From: Kudoa neothunni
Lineage: Eukaryota > Cnidaria
Reading direction: 5' to 3'
DNA: 64,000 nt
NCBI GenBank assembly: GCA_964304625.1
Contig: OZ199839.1
Location: 11,532,001 to 11,596,000 of the forward strand
Shown here: piece after piece, positions 24,701 through 37,229 of the stretch
Numbering within the stretch: position 1 is the stretch's first letter
How the letters are laid out: each line of letters opens with the position of its first letter
The notes under the pieces: model-generated
What the model was told of the DNA's origin: nothing
The model's database searches: none
Seen by the model: only the letters and a program-made list of their open reading frames with translations
Made by a program: the position numbers and the translations under genes

Positions 24701-26141
24701 TAATTTTTATTCAATCGGTTTAAGATTTTAAAAGAATGAAAAATATTCAAAAATAGGATATTAAATAGAATTTCACGAATTTCTGATTATTACATACATA
24801 ATACCTGGTAAATTAATCATGATTTGAGGCCTAATAGACCTCAACGTCCTTAACGGGTTAATGTCTTATTACATGTTTAAAATTTTTTGTACAAAATACG
24901 CATGGTTTTGACGATAATTTCACATTGAAATATTCCCCAGCACGGACACGTTATTGCTAAATGCAGAGGTCACAAAATTTTTTGATTTTCATAAGCTTTT
25001 AGGGTTGGATTAAAATTTTTTTGAAGAACAGTTGTAAAATGAAACAAAAGTAATATAAATATAAAAAATAATGAATATGTATTTGTATGTGAACGTGATT
25101 ATAACAGGAAATTGAGTCATGTGACAGAATTTAGTATATTTCCGTTTTGAGACACCCTATGGGAGATCGGACCATCCGTCGTCTACCGTATAATACCAAA
25201 AAAATCGTGATTTTATGTATATTTGTGATTATAAACAAGAATTACAATTTTTTCGAGAATAAAATTCACAGTTTATTAATTTTATCATACTCAAATTGTG
25301 TAGATTCTAATAAGAAGTTCATTATTCGAGTTTTAAATATTTTTATTATTTCTTTTCTATCCAACACTCTGAGATAAGTAAATAATTTTGTAAAATACTG
25401 TATATGATGCTATAAAATATCTAAGGAACGGTTATTATTGCCCATCATTTAAATTGCTATTATCAAATCAATTAAACCCAATCAGATAAAAATTAGAGAT
25501 ATTTGATTTAATTGAATAAGCTTAAACAATTTCAAATTTAAAACTCTTAGGAATATAGGAATCAAATAAAAATTAACACATATATCATCGATTTGTACAT
25601 TTTACATTTAGGACCTTGCTATACTAGTGAGTCGATTTTCTCTTCTGTTTCAATTAAAATAAAATAAAAATAAAAAGGAGATTAAGTGTGGATTTTTAAT
25701 CAATACTCATATAATAAAATAATGCATTGATAGTCTTTAAGTAAGTTAACACAACTTCACGTGCGTAAGCGTATTCGAGTGTTAGGAGGTTCACCGCGGG
25801 TCGGATTAAATGTATCGGAGGTCTGGATTTGGCCCACAGTCCGTATTTTCGTGGCCACCGCCAAATGCTAATAAGATTTGAGAATCGTTCATTTCAAAAT
25901 AACTTATTAATTCGAATAATTAAGATATTTATCATAAAAATATCTCTTTATTTTTGGTAATATCTTTAATCGTAACATTGGATTTCCCGATCATTATGAG
26001 ATATTTTGCAATAACGTAATATTATTTTGTAATAATTATTAAATTCTATAAATTAAAGTGATTTTTATATAAATTTTTGTCACAAATGAAGATAGACTTA
26101 AACTCTGTGCTAAGAAAAATTTTCAATACCACAAAACTAAT
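21774..26141. other. gene-free stretch spanning the end of the duplicated block
   Basis: AT-rich. The first-copy block ends at 24722 within this stretch. Noted inside: two adjacent TGACGTA words at 24014-24029, a short palindrome GCGCGAGCGCG near 23220, TTAA-bounded words at 24633-24861 resembling piggyBac ends, and a locally GC-rich segment at 25785-25860 (GGATTTGGCCCACAGTCCG) that may be a hAT-type terminus. Reading frames at 23504-23716 and 25147-25377 look like chance. Confidence 0.4.
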
Positions 26142-26984
26142 GCAATCAAAACTCGATTATACGGGAAATTTGGAACCAGCGATTTTCACTCCAGATAGCG
26201 AGGTTCCGGTTAATCGAATGCAGAAGCTATTTGCATAATTAAATTTAATCCTAAACGTCAAGTCCGCTTGTACAAAAAGAAATTTTAATCTAAGCAACTC
26301 AAACTTACAAGTTGTTTATAGGTTTAATTTTTTAGAATCTGCTATATTTAATTATTTCCGGTCCCTAAGAGCGGAACTGTTGATCGGAAAGAATTAAATA
26401 TAGGCAAAACTAATGCCACCAGAATATTATTTATCGTGGCAACTGCACGATTGGGTTATTGAAATTTCTACTTAAAGAATTTTTTATTTGATTTATAGAT
26501 AATTTGGCTTTTAAAATTTAAATTAAATATAATGGCATATCTATTAACCAATAACATGGAGACTTAAAGAAAAAACAGTACATAATTAAAGAAGGAAAAC
26601 ACGTCTACAAAGAAGTAATCCACTTATTTAAATAATCGGTAGCTAATGTTTATTTAAAATAAATACATGTTTACCTTCAAACTAGTATCAATTTATATAA
26701 GAACTGAATGCTTAACTTAAATTTTAAATGAGAAATTTATGAATAATTAACCTAGAAGTATTTTTGTTTAAAATATTGCATTGGTATATATGTTACATTG
26801 TATATATCGGGAGTAGATTGGTGGTACTTTTATCCAGAATTATGATTAAATAGCTGTTCCAATTTTAGATTATCGAAATTCCGGATAATCGAATATTTAT
26901 CAACACGTAATTTCAATAAAATCCAAATAAAATTTAAAATATCTTCTGTATAGTGCGAATTCAAGATTATCGAGGTTGGCCTGT
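26142..26984. mobile_element. non-autonomous pogo/Tigger-like element, old
   Basis: Ends are flanked by TA. The left end reads AACTCGATTATACGG and the inverted right end AACCTCGATAATCTTGAA. Subterminal words typical of Tigger elements occur at both sides: AGATAGCGAGGTTCCGGTTAAT at the left, shortened here as GCGAGGTTCCGGTTAATCG, and TTCCGGATAATCGAA at the right. No transposase remains in the interior. Confidence 0.5.
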
Positions 26985-28031
26985 ATTAGTAATAGCGAAA
27001 TAATTTATTTATTTATTATTTTGTTACTCTGTGTTTTTATGTATTTTGAATAAAATAGAATTAACACAGTGAGAGCCATTAATCCGTCCAAGTTTAAATG
27101 GTGTTAATATTTTGGCTCTTTCTCGTTTTTTGTTTCTGCCCGATAGAGATAATTTCAATTCTATTTTTAAAGAAGAGAAAATGACTGCAGGCAGTTTAAT
27201 TTAAATTAAGGTAAATCATTTGTTTTGTTAAGTCTGTTGAAATGATGCATACAAATGATGTTGAGATAAAAATCATTTTTTATATACTTGGATATGCAAA
27301 CATGTTTTATTTTAATGACATTTTTTGATGTCTTCACCATTGGTCATCTTATCGAGAATTTTAAAATATATCATCCCATATTTATTCATGGTCGATTCAA
27401 CCTGAATATTTATACATCGTTCAAATGTAACAATGAAATGACAAAATATTTCTAGCTGAGCTCTCCCTTAACTATCTCATATCCGAAAATGAGACCTCAA
27501 TTTTAAATTTTAAATATTTATCTTTTGTTTCTTATTCAAATTTCATGGTCTTTGGCATATGTGAATCTCGTTTTAATGATAGATTCATAGTTTCTTCTCT
27601 TAGGAATCTGGATAGTGGATTTAATAATGTAAAGGGAGTTGCATATAATCCTATAAACTGCGCGTAGGTTTGTCTAAATTCTAAACTTTTCGTTTATTGT
27701 TCTTATGTGATTGTTCAGTCGTAATAGGAAATTACAGTCTATCAAAGATAAAATATTCAATTTTCTATCATCTCCATGCTTCTGAATCTTTACTACGCCT
27801 TTTTTATTGTAATATAATGAAAGCGTCTCAACAGCTTAAAAATTATCCTTTAAAATATTATTTATTATCAATACATTCTTATCATTTTTTAAACTAATTT
27901 TTGAGTGTATTAAACCTTGTTTTAAACTATGAGAATAGCTGAAATTCTAAATGAACTGAAAATTCGTAGTAGAAGTTATGTAAGGATTAACTTTCATCTG
28001 TGGATTAAAAGACCCCAAAATTGTTAGAGGG
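26985..28031. other. gene-free stretch
   Basis: AT-rich; no gene supported. The frame at 27697-27897 has no recognisable feature. Near 28010 the words GACCCC and GAGGG precede the TTAA that starts the piggyBac element. Confidence 0.45.
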
Positions 28032-31000
28032 TTAACCATCCCTGAATGGACTCAGAAAAAATCACGCCCTGTCCGAGGTGGGACCACAGTAGAAACTTAC
28101 TTTAATCAACTCTTCATATTTCTAAACATAAATTTTATGATATTTGGAAAATTGATAAATTCAGCAATGAAGCTTTTAGCTCATGTGGGGTAGAAAATGC
28201 GAATATTTATGAGTTAAGGCATCACGCAAGTATGCAAAGTTATGCGCATAAAAATTTAATCAACTAAACATTAAAAAGAATATATAGCAATTAAATTAAA
28301 TATATGTTATTGCTGAGAAATGGATATTAAATGTTACCACTGAAACTCGCATTACCACCACGCCAAGCACAAAACATTCGTTTATCATAGGTTAAAGGAG
28401 GTTACGTAACTCGAATTCGAGATTTTCTAATTAACCTTGCGATTAAGCGTATCAATGATGAATTCATAAAAGTATACAAATTTTTAATTATACCGCATGC
28501 TTATGCTGCATTCTTCGTTTTCTCCGATCGTTGTTATCCTTCGTTTGAATATTGGATGTTAATTAATCATTTTATTTTTAGCATATAGAAAAAGCAAAAT
28601 AACCATACCCCAAAATATTACAACAAACATTTAAGAAATAATCCTTATGTAAGACAACTGCTTAAATAATAAAATTGTCTTTTTTTAAAACAGGATTTAA
28701 TGCTAGACGTTAAATAATTTAATTTCCCCCACAGAATTATAGTTTTTCGTTTCAAAGTGATACAGAACTAAAGATGCAATAAAATCAGTGTGTCAAAAAT
28801 AGCGCTTACATAATTACATTGAGTAAGATCTATAAAATGGTTGTTTAAAAAGAAACTATTTGTTGCACTCGGTACATAGAATAATATTTTTTTGACCCAA
28901 TATTTTGCGCACACGAATTTTCGACAATTGAAACATATTAGCTTTGTTTTCTTGTCGACATTTCTTGGTCACAAGGGACATCGTTTTCTATTTGGAAATT
29001 GTGGTAAATCTTATTTTGTTGATTAATTATTATAATCATCATTATCCTCGAAATGGCTAAAACCATACTTTATATAGCTTGGTATTTTCTCAGAATTTGT
29101 TTGGCGACGAAAAACATTTTCCCTAACCAAATCAACGGATAGCTCTCTAATAAAATGTTGTTTCCTGCTCTTATTATTATTTTATCATTCAGGATATTTT
29201 GTAGTAAATAAAGTATATGAGTTTAAAACTGCATTGTCTAGCAGATCCACAAAAATTTTCACTGGCCACCTGCGTGTTGGTTTTGAACAGGAATATAGCA
29301 CAGTCATTTTATCCGCTATATCGACACTGCCGTTTGTTTTATTGTAATGAATAATTACATTAGGTCGTTTTCTCTCCTCATTTTCAATCGAACTGTCGTT
29401 ATGCTCGGTTGGGAGAAGAGAAGGTTCACAACGTAACTTGTTTTGGTTACATGAGACCAAAGTGAGGTCTCCATGAAATCCAAAAATTGACGAGAAAACC
29501 TTACACCTAGGATTATTGAGGGATCCTTTAGGAATCTCGCGTTTGTTGTGACGGATAGTTCCAGTCAAAGTTATTTTATTTGAAAATAGTTCCTGGGCGA
29601 GTGGAAGAGAAGCAAAAAATTTGCTGATTGTAACTCCTCGACATGTGTCGTAAAAAGGTGAAATATGGTCTTTTACTACCCTTACACCTTGGTTCATCTC
29701 TTTTAATCCACCAACCATTCTCTTATAAGACTGTATGTTTAGAAGATATGATGTTTTCACATCTTTGACCACCCATAATTTGATGCCATAACTACCTGGC
29801 TTAGACTTCATATATACTCGGAAGGGGCATTTCTCTCTAAATTTCACCGACCTTTTATCCACAATGATATAGGGTCCCGGCCAAAAATTTTTCAGACAAT
29901 TATTATTGAAAGATTGAAAAACGTTTCAGATCTCCTCGAAATTATCATTGGAAATTTTTTTTACGTTAAGTTTTTGTAGCTTTATCATCAAATCGCAACA
30001 CTTGATAAATTTGTGCGAATCGATCACTCGAAATCGCTGCCGAAAAAAATTGTTTAAATAATGGATGCTATCCCACACAATTCGAAGTGCAAGAGATGAT
30101 ACATTCGAGCGACTGGAAGCGAGGAAATCACCCAGAAAGCCTTTAACTCCTCTACCGTTAGTTTGTTACCGTTAAAACCTTTATATTTCTCACAATAATT
30201 ATTCGTGCGTTGCATTAACTCATCAAGAATATCACGACTAAAAAAAATCCCAATTCTTCAGAGATAGTTTTATATTACCCATTTTCTCAATAAATGTAGA
30301 GGAAGGGAATGAAATTTTATGTGAGCGCTTTTTGTTCCCATGCGATGCTTCAAATTCCATTGAAAACCACATCGAGAAATTACAATGTCAGAATTTTCGT
30401 TCCAAGTGAAACAATTCAAATCATCGTCTGATCCATTATTTTCAGATTGGCTACTTAAATTTTCCAGGAAATCGTCAGTTGATGTATCAACAGATTCAGG
30501 GAACTCGTAGTCAGACTCTCTATCAATGTCATTAGAATAATTGTCAATTAGTTTTTTCTGCTTTGCCGTACATAATGTTTTACAAACATTAAATAATAAA
30601 AGTTTATCATAACGTTCAAAAAATTAAGTTTCGCTTTAAAATGTAAAACAACCAACACAGAACAATAAGCGCATTATTAGTGAGCCGTGATCACATTAAT
30701 TTTTGCTTATCTCAGATAATACTGATTATTGCAGTTAAAATTGATATCTACATTGAAATATAGGTATATAATCGATATAAAAATGTTTAAAATAATAAAA
30801 AATAATTACATCAATTTGGAAAGTGTTTTATGTATAATGTTGTATACAATTAACAACATACAATTTTAAATATTAAAAATTTTCATGTTTCTAATAAAAA
30901 CTTAAATATATAACTATATTAAAATAAGAACCATATCGCCAAAAAAGCATTAACAGGAATAAATGAGGAGAAAATTGTTTTTTAGAAGATATGGAGAAAA

Positions 31001-31049
31001 AATGTCTTTGGGGTCAATGAGTGACCTCACCTCTTACAGCCAGGGTTAA
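28032..31049 (-). mobile_element. piggyBac element, about 3.0 kb, decayed
   Basis: Flanking TTAA tetranucleotides lie at 28032-28035 and 31046-31049. Reading inward the ends are TTAACCATCCCTGAAT and (inverted) TTAACCCTGGCTGTAA, matching at 11 of 16 positions. The transposase remnant lies within, on the minus strand. The right edge is firm because it interrupts a Merlin/ISXO2 frame; the left edge is less certain. About 960 bp on the left contain no recognised coding sequence. Confidence 0.6.
28990..30640 (-). pseudogene. piggyBac transposase remnant
   Basis: Reading 3' to 5' on the plus strand: an acidic N-terminus (ESDYEFPESVDTSTDDFLEN), then FSRDILDELMQRTNNYCEKY and FNGNKLTVEELKAFW, the usual start of the DDE_Tnp_1_7 domain, then an open 225-codon part (29185-29862) with VDKRSVKFREKCPFRVYMKS, GIKLWVV, NQGVRVV, KREIP, SVDIADKM and TRRWPVKIFVDLLDNAVLNS. 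The first catalytic Asp (VDKR) and the late VDxxDxM Asp pair are present. Where DNxFTS with the second catalytic Asp is expected there is ISKFFAS, so that residue is lost. Frames break around 29880 and again near 30270. A C-terminal piece (RELSVDLV) continues to about 29070. Inactive. Confidence 0.85.
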
Positions 31050-31500
31050 CACCATGACCTCGATTATGTTTCATCTTATAAAAACATGCACTCGTCTATT
31101 TCCACAATTACTCCTTCTCCACCAAGTATGATGTCTTCAAAATCCAAACTCTCAGCCACCGTTTGTCGACGATAGTGACTGTAATTAGTGATTGTTTGGG
31201 GAAGAATGGCCAGTAATTGTGAGCAGAATTATAGATTTTACGCCAACCAACCAATAGTAAACTAACTCCAAGAAATCATTAACTTTTAGTTTCATGTTAT
31301 TAAAAAAAGTTGATTCCAATATTGAAACTCCTTTTCTACAGTTTTTTAAGCAGCATAGCCAGTTTTTTTGATGAAGCGAAAATCTAGCTTCTTCGCACTT
31401 AATGCGATTTGTCGGTTCTTTAAGATTATTATTATCAATAAGGTATTTATTAGCGTTATGTTCATTTTCAAAAATTCCATCAGACGACTTCCTCGGTGAT
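31046..31500 (-). pseudogene. Merlin/ISXO2-type (IS1595-like) transposase fragment
   Basis: On the minus strand the frame pieces read NWLCCLKNCRKGVSIL, TFFNNMKLKVNDFLELVYYW and LGGEGVIVEIDECMF, then after one frame slip YKMKHNRGHGV. These follow the family order: zinc-ribbon-like Cys pair, SxF..sKLpl, and the VEIDEs(K/L)F...(K)YNRG motif with the first catalytic Asp. The fragment stops exactly at the TTAA (31046) where piggyBac abuts it. The rest of the catalytic domain was not found on the far side of piggyBac. Confidence 0.75.
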
Positions 31501-31775
31501 ATCGTTTCTAGCAGGACGTAACTAATCTGGGGTTTGTCCTTAAGTAATCTGCATTGTGTACCGCATCCCGTTGATGAAGTAATATTATACAGTACGATAA
31601 TTCTATCATGTTACATGGTATTTCATAATATATCGAACACATTTTAAAAATAATCGGACACGCGACATAAACAACAAGATTTTTTTCAGTCAAGTTAAAA
31701 TAATTTATTTTTTTTTGTGATTAATTAGTTTTATGAAATTATGGTATAGTTTTGTTGATATATTATTAGGGCATA

Positions 31776-32694
31776 ATGGGCGAAAGAAAAAAATAAAAAG
31801 CAATCGACCAAACATTATATGATCAAATTGAATGACTCCTAAAACGAGAGTCCATAAAAAAGTTCCGAAATTACTGATTTGGTAAGGTCCCAAATATATA
31901 AAATCAAATCTTTTATTGAGACCAACCCAGAAGCCCACAGCTACGATGCATTTGCACAAAAAAAGAGACGTCATCCAAAAATTAACACGATTCTCAAAAA
32001 CAAAGTGAGAGAAATCGTTGGCCGAGATAACAGCCTAACAAGTGTCGGCATAAAAAAAACTATTCGCGAGGGAAGAATCGAACCTATCCAACGGTTCTGT
32101 ACGTCGACTGACAAAATCCGCTGGACTAACGAGAAAACGGATTAAACTAAAGGCCTCCGTTATTTTGACGGATTCTCACAAAAGAACGGAAGCAGAATAT
32201 GCTTCCAAAATTATAGGTGTGAGGAGGAAAAACATTGTTTTTTGGATGAATGGGGACTTAATCTCCACGTATCGAATAATTATGGTTACTCGGAACCCAA
32301 CAAAGAAGCTATCGCCATGGTACGCCCTTCTAGGGGACGAAATATATCGCTACGCACTATTATTTCAACTCAAGGAATAATTGGCCATAAAATTCTGGAT
32401 GGTGGATTTGATAGGACTCAATTTCTTGTATTTCTCGAACAAATGATTTTAGAACGAAAAATCTCTTCTGAAGTTGTTCTTGTCAAGGATAACATTAGGT
32501 TTCTTCACGTACAAGAGGGAAAAAGGCTGATGAGTACTAACTCAACTGAATGCCTATATTTGCCATCGTATTCTCGTCAGGTAAACCCTATTGAACACGT
32601 GTTTTCTGTTTTGAAGGAAAAAGTCTCAAGTTATCCCCCAAGAATCCAAAGTAGAGATGTTACGGTTTATTATATCTTAAAATCCATGGATTAA
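31776..32694 (+). pseudogene. IS630-Tc1-mariner transposase, disrupted
   Basis: The start is probably ATG 31776. An N-terminal HTH part lies in two frames (AIDQTLYDQIE, then FIETNPEAHSYDAFAQKKRR and VREIVGRDNSLTSVGIKKTI). The catalytic part is largely one frame (32242-32694): WMDEWGLNLHV with the first Asp, VKDNIRFLHV with the second Asp, and NPIEHVFSVLKEKV with the third acidic residue (Glu). The catalytic triad is therefore present, but at least two frame changes split the N-terminal half. TIRs were not identified. Confidence 0.8.
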
Positions 32695-33715
32695 TTTAAC
32701 CAAAACGACTCTCAATTATTTTTGAAATTTTTCAAAAAAAATTGGACAATGTATATGAAGGGTTAAACAATTAAATAAAACAATATTAGCTATTTTCCTT
32801 ATTTTCTAGTTTATATGTATGACCAGTATTGTTTCTTAATTTCAAATTGTCTAACGCTTGTTTGATTAATTAAAATGTTGTTGTGATATTTTAAATAATG
32901 TGTAATCATTTAAAAATTTTAATTTTATATATCAACTTACCGAGAAACTACTAGAGAAATCAATGCAGAACAACTTATATCACTCTGCTTGGTAAAAATA
33001 AATAAATGAGTTTAAATTAAGACATATAGGCTTACAATTAGATTTAAACCCATGGGCTCTTGTATTTATATGCGCTGTATTTACTAACAGGCGTCTTAAA
33101 AATATTTCTCGTACCTCAGATTAAAGTGAATACACTGGTAGGAAAAATACAACTAAAATACCCCGAAATTGTGGCGCAATCATCTAGATACATCCGAAAA
33201 GTGGTTTAAGTCGATTTAAAAAAATTTGAATCCAATTGATAGCCATTAATTAACGACAATTTTTTTAAATTCATATTAAAAAATGTTTAAGACAGAAACG
33301 TACATGTGTCGTAAATGATTGGGGATGACTTATTCAAGTTAAACTGCGCACATTGAGACATATTTTATTAAAAGTTTCTACCTACCACTTGATGTGTTTA
33401 CGTTTCATTTCAATTATAATTTATATATTACATAATATTAGATTCAAAAAATGTGATTGTACTTCTTGAACAATATAAATAGGGCAGACAAGATGATTAA
33501 TTTTTGTTCTTAGAATTTTTTACTAACTTTTGCATAATAAATTAGATTAAAAATTGTTATATTAAAGTAAGAAATCATATTTAAAATATTTTCTCTAATG
33601 GAGGAGTTATTTGTTTCCAGGAGAGGAGCCAGTCCAGAGAAGGGACTAAATGGATCCATGAGGACAGCCACTGTCTTCTTCATATTAACCCTGCACTACT
33701 CATTTGTATTTTAAG
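32695..33715. other. upstream region of ENTPD-like locus B
   Basis: No exon could be assigned, although the signal peptide and ACR1-equivalent exons of locus B should lie here. The dispersed repeat fragment (33642-33672) sits only 43 bp before the first recognised exon. An open segment near 33156-33210 (KYPEIVAQSSRYIRKVV) has no known match. Confidence 0.4.
33642..33672 (+). repeat. short dispersed repeat fragment, second occurrence
   Basis: Matches 20607-20637 at about 26 of 31 positions, centred on TAAATGGATCCATGA. Confidence 0.5.
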
Positions 33716-35423
33716 TTGACTCAAATATTCATTATAGTTCCTGGAAAAACACTTGGATATCCATTTTAGTTTCCAATAAAGCCTGGCACATAAATCGCGA
33801 AATTTTACTTAAACAAACCAGTATAATTCCTACCTCTTATTTTGAAGGATTGGTCCATTATGTTTCTGCGAATTACCTCTACTTGAGTCGGGTATATCCA
33901 CATATTCTAGTGTGCTGAAGGTGTAAAATGGATTTGTTGACATTAAGAAAATGCTATAATAATGTTTTAGAATCAGAATATAGCTTCTATAGTGTATATT
34001 CAAAACGATGGATTAATTTTTGGAACGCTTTCTAATAATCCAACCAAAACTTCGGAATCGACATTTTTCCTACGTCTTCATGGAATGGAGTTTTATGTCC
34101 TCACAGAAAATTGTTACTGCTATGGGTTGAATATGCTGAGATATTTGATTCACTTTAAGTTACTCACAGTAATAGAGAAATATTTAAAACCAAAAATATG
34201 TTTATAAATTGTAGGATGCAGTCAGACATGATGATCACGACACAAATGATAAGCTGACAATCCTTGACCCATGCATTTTAAATTCGAAAGTTCCGATAAA
34301 TTACCATTTTGATAGTAATTATATTTGTTACAACACGAAGAAAATAAATGAGAACATAAAATTTGATTATATGATATATGGCCAATTTGAACCAGAACGC
34401 TGCATCTACTTGATGTATTTGGTACTAAGTGACGAGAACCTGAGTCCAAAAAATAGCCAATGTGCTTTAAAGCAATTAAATATAATTTTTAAGCAAAAAT
34501 CAGGTATTAAGGTATTCAGATATTTGACTGATAATGATTTATTGGAAAATAATTCTTCTGTCATAATCCATTTAGTTAGTATATGATTTGAATGTCAAAT
34601 TAACGGACGATGAAACAGATATGAACTTATTGATGTCAAAAATCAACACAATATGTAGTACAACAACCAAAACCGAAATGAACTACGTAAAATCATGTCG
34701 AATAATATCTTTTTAACTAATAGATGTTACTAGCCTACCGAGATAAACAATAAGTGTTTTCTACTCATGTATATGTACGTCATTATCGCGTTACATACAA
34801 AATCTGAATCTAAATACCCAATTTTGTTTTCACCAACGATCCATAATAGTATGTATGGTATGTTCTTGTTTGACCCTAGGTCGCACGTTTTCGGTTCTCC
34901 GTCAGTGTTTGAATCGCTCAGAGAATTAGAATTAGTAAATAAATTAGGATAATTTATTCTATATATATTTGATGTATAGCCCTCATCAAGCGTCGAGGAA
35001 GAAGTGTGGGATTCATCAACCACTCAAGAAACGGTGTTGGACTCATCGAGTGCTGAAGAAGAGACGACAATAACACCAAGTGTTGAGGAAGAGACTTTGT
35101 ACTCTTCAAGCACGGAGAAAGTGAGTAAGGTTCCATTCATTACATCAACTATACCACCATCAAAACACATTGCGTCTGTTGAAGAACCTTCCAAATATAT
35201 TCCCTCTAGTTTTACAGTAGTTGAAACCGTTTTAGTTCCTTTTCAACCCGATAAAATTCTTATTTTGGATATCAACATTAAAACAAAGCTTGATACCTTG
35301 GATCGATATACTAGCACTGCCGGGTTTGTTATTTGTGCAGTAGCGGTGGCGGTAATGATGGTCACGTTGTGGTTTTTGGTCAAGACATCAAAACCTAATC
35401 GAAGCAATAATAGGAATCCATAA
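33716..35423 (+). CDS. ENTPD/CD39-like type I membrane protein, locus B (5' end missing)
   Basis: Exons 33716-33891, 33971-34168, 34215-34503, 34580-34686, 34734-34933 and 34979-35423 join in phase, with introns of 79, 46, 76, 47 and 45 bp. The order matches ENTPD family landmarks: SSWKNTWISILVSNKAW (for W..TPVYLGATAGMR), FEGLVHYVSANYLYLS (for EEGVYGWITANYLLG), IASIVYI (for GASTQITF), FYVLTENCYCYGLNMLRY (for YTVYTHSFLCYG), ILDPCIL, YGQFEPERC...NSQCAL (for GTGDYEQC...YSQCAF), INTIC and KCFLLMYMYVIIAL. After this comes a Ser/Thr/Glu-rich stalk with repeats of SSSxEEET type, then a membrane span (GFVICAVAVAVMMVTLWFLV) and a short basic tail. Catalytic residues of ACR1, ACR2 and ACR4 are replaced, so apyrase activity is unlikely. 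It is probably a surface pseudoenzyme. AATAAA is at 35464. Upstream exons were not found. Confidence 0.75.
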
Positions 35424-35463
35424 ATCATATCCGTCGATTTCTCATATCAACATTAAAACATAA

Positions 35464-35469
35464 AATAAA
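35464..35469 (+). promoter_or_regulatory. polyadenylation signal of locus B
   Basis: AATAAA lies 41 nt after the stop codon of the ENTPD-like gene. Confidence 0.6.
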
Positions 35470-36914
35470 AACCTATCGTGCATTTTTATGAGCATAATCT
35501 GTTTTATTTTTGTTCGAATATATGTCCTCTATTTTGCAACACGAAATATTACATTATTAGCCTTCGAATACCTAGATATTACCAATCTGCTTCTATTTTA
35601 TCAATAACTTTCACAAATCAATTTATTTTCGTGGTTCCCTCTTTTTATTTAATGGTATATTTTAAGAATTAACAATTCTTAAATATTGGAGAGTTTAATT
35701 TTGTTATTGCATGTAAACTCCAAAAAAGAAACTAAGTTACCTAAATATTTTAGAGTGACCATTGTGACTACCTTATAAATAATGGCCTTTAAATAATTTA
35801 ATATATAAGCGAGTTATGCTAAAATAAGATAAATATAATAGAGGTCTTTAGATAAGTTAAAATATCTAAAAGCTGAGGCGTTCTCTTCCGTACATTATTT
35901 GGTTTATTTTAATAAAAATATTATACTTATAAAAAAGAACATTAATTGATGGAAACTCAACACAAGCAATTCTAAATTCTGGCCGAATCCTTCTTCGATC
36001 AACGTCAGCTTCACGATTAGTTTCTATTATGTTGCAATAAACACACACTCATATGTTTTCGTTTAAATGACTTAATTCATTGTTCCAATGTTTAATAATA
36101 TTTTTAGGATTTGCATCATTCAGAATTAAGAGTAAGTAAATGAATTATAATGTCTTTTAGTCATTCACTAACATTTAAATTTAGTTATTGTGTAATAATT
36201 TTAATAATCTGTATTTAAATTAAAGATACATTTTCTGATCCATCTATTTTAAGTAGATATTGTTTTTGTGTATTGATTCCCTGAAGAATTTTGACATACT
36301 GAATTTTAATTTAACCGGTTCGTTCCTAATGATGCGATATGGCATCATTTTGTTAATTAGTGAATTTCTCTGTTATTTTAAATTTCTGAAAGACAAAATT
36401 TGTCATATTATTAGATGAAAATCAATTTTATCAATAAAATTTTTTTAAAATGTTAGATCTATATATTTTTATGGTATAAAATAGATAATAATACTTGCTA
36501 TTGGGATTAGAAAAGCTGATCCTTTCGAACGATAATTATAAGACTGAAGAAACTATTTTATTCAACTAATAAAAATTTATTGTATTAGTCTAATTAAATA
36601 ACTTTAAAAATTAGATTCAAATAGAGGAAAGTTTTAACATTAAGGCCTAAAATGACAAATAAACAATGATACTATATGGCTCTTTGAGTGTTGTGGTGTC
36701 GCTCTTGAACAAAATTTTTTTTAATTCGAATAGCACGTTAATTCGGAAAAAACAGAAGAGTTTAAACTATTTATCATGTGAAGAAACAAAACTTTTAATC
36801 GTAAACTAGATAATATTTTTGATTATAAAAATAGTTAAAAACTACCATATAGTTTTAATATTTGATGCAAATCAGAATTGTTACTAGTTTCATTAAGGAA
36901 AAAAAATAAAACTA
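35470..36914. other. gene-free stretch
   Basis: No gene supported. At 36316-36360 a TTAACCGG start is followed by the near-palindrome GATGCGATATGGCATC, reminiscent of piggyBac-type ends. Around 36678-36710 lies a short GC-richer segment of the kind seen at hAT ends. Otherwise AT-rich. Confidence 0.4.
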
Positions 36915-37229
36915 ATGTTTATCCATTACCAAAGTGATAGATGTCGAAAGAATAAAACACGCATTCAAACTTTAAATATGATTCATAATACCAACTCATC
37001 AAGCGAATTTTGGAAATACGTTCACGAATCCAAATATTCAAAACTAGAAAAAATTTGCCTCAAACTTGTTTCTATATTTGGAAAAACTTATTGTTGTAGG
37101 CTTATTTATTCACCAATGAAGTCTGTAAAATCGAAGTATCACGGATCTCCCCCTCGCAAACAAACACCTGACGGATCTAATTCGTACAGCGTTAACAACA
37201 TACGAAGCAAATTATTGTCAGATCACTGA
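36915..37229 (+). pseudogene. hAT transposase C-terminal fragment
   Basis: The frame encodes SSEFWKYVHESKYSKLEKIC, then LVSIFGKTYCCRLIYSPMKS and VKSKYHG, ending LLSDH. This follows the hAT dimerisation region of the ZBED/GTF2IRD2-like type: FW..v...KYP.L...A..lls.FGSTY.CE..FS.Mk.iKsk.R..L.ddhL. Several conserved residues are altered (CC for CE). Only this region survives and TIRs were not found. Confidence 0.7.

Larger units (their letters stand above)
5851..24722. repeat. first copy of an 18.8-kb duplicated block
   Basis: Matches 45236-64000 base for base wherever I compared. All long frames translate identically, with a constant offset of 39385 up to the 107-bp repeat and 39278 after it. 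The match runs to the window end in the second copy, so its true right limit is unknown. Confidence 0.97.
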
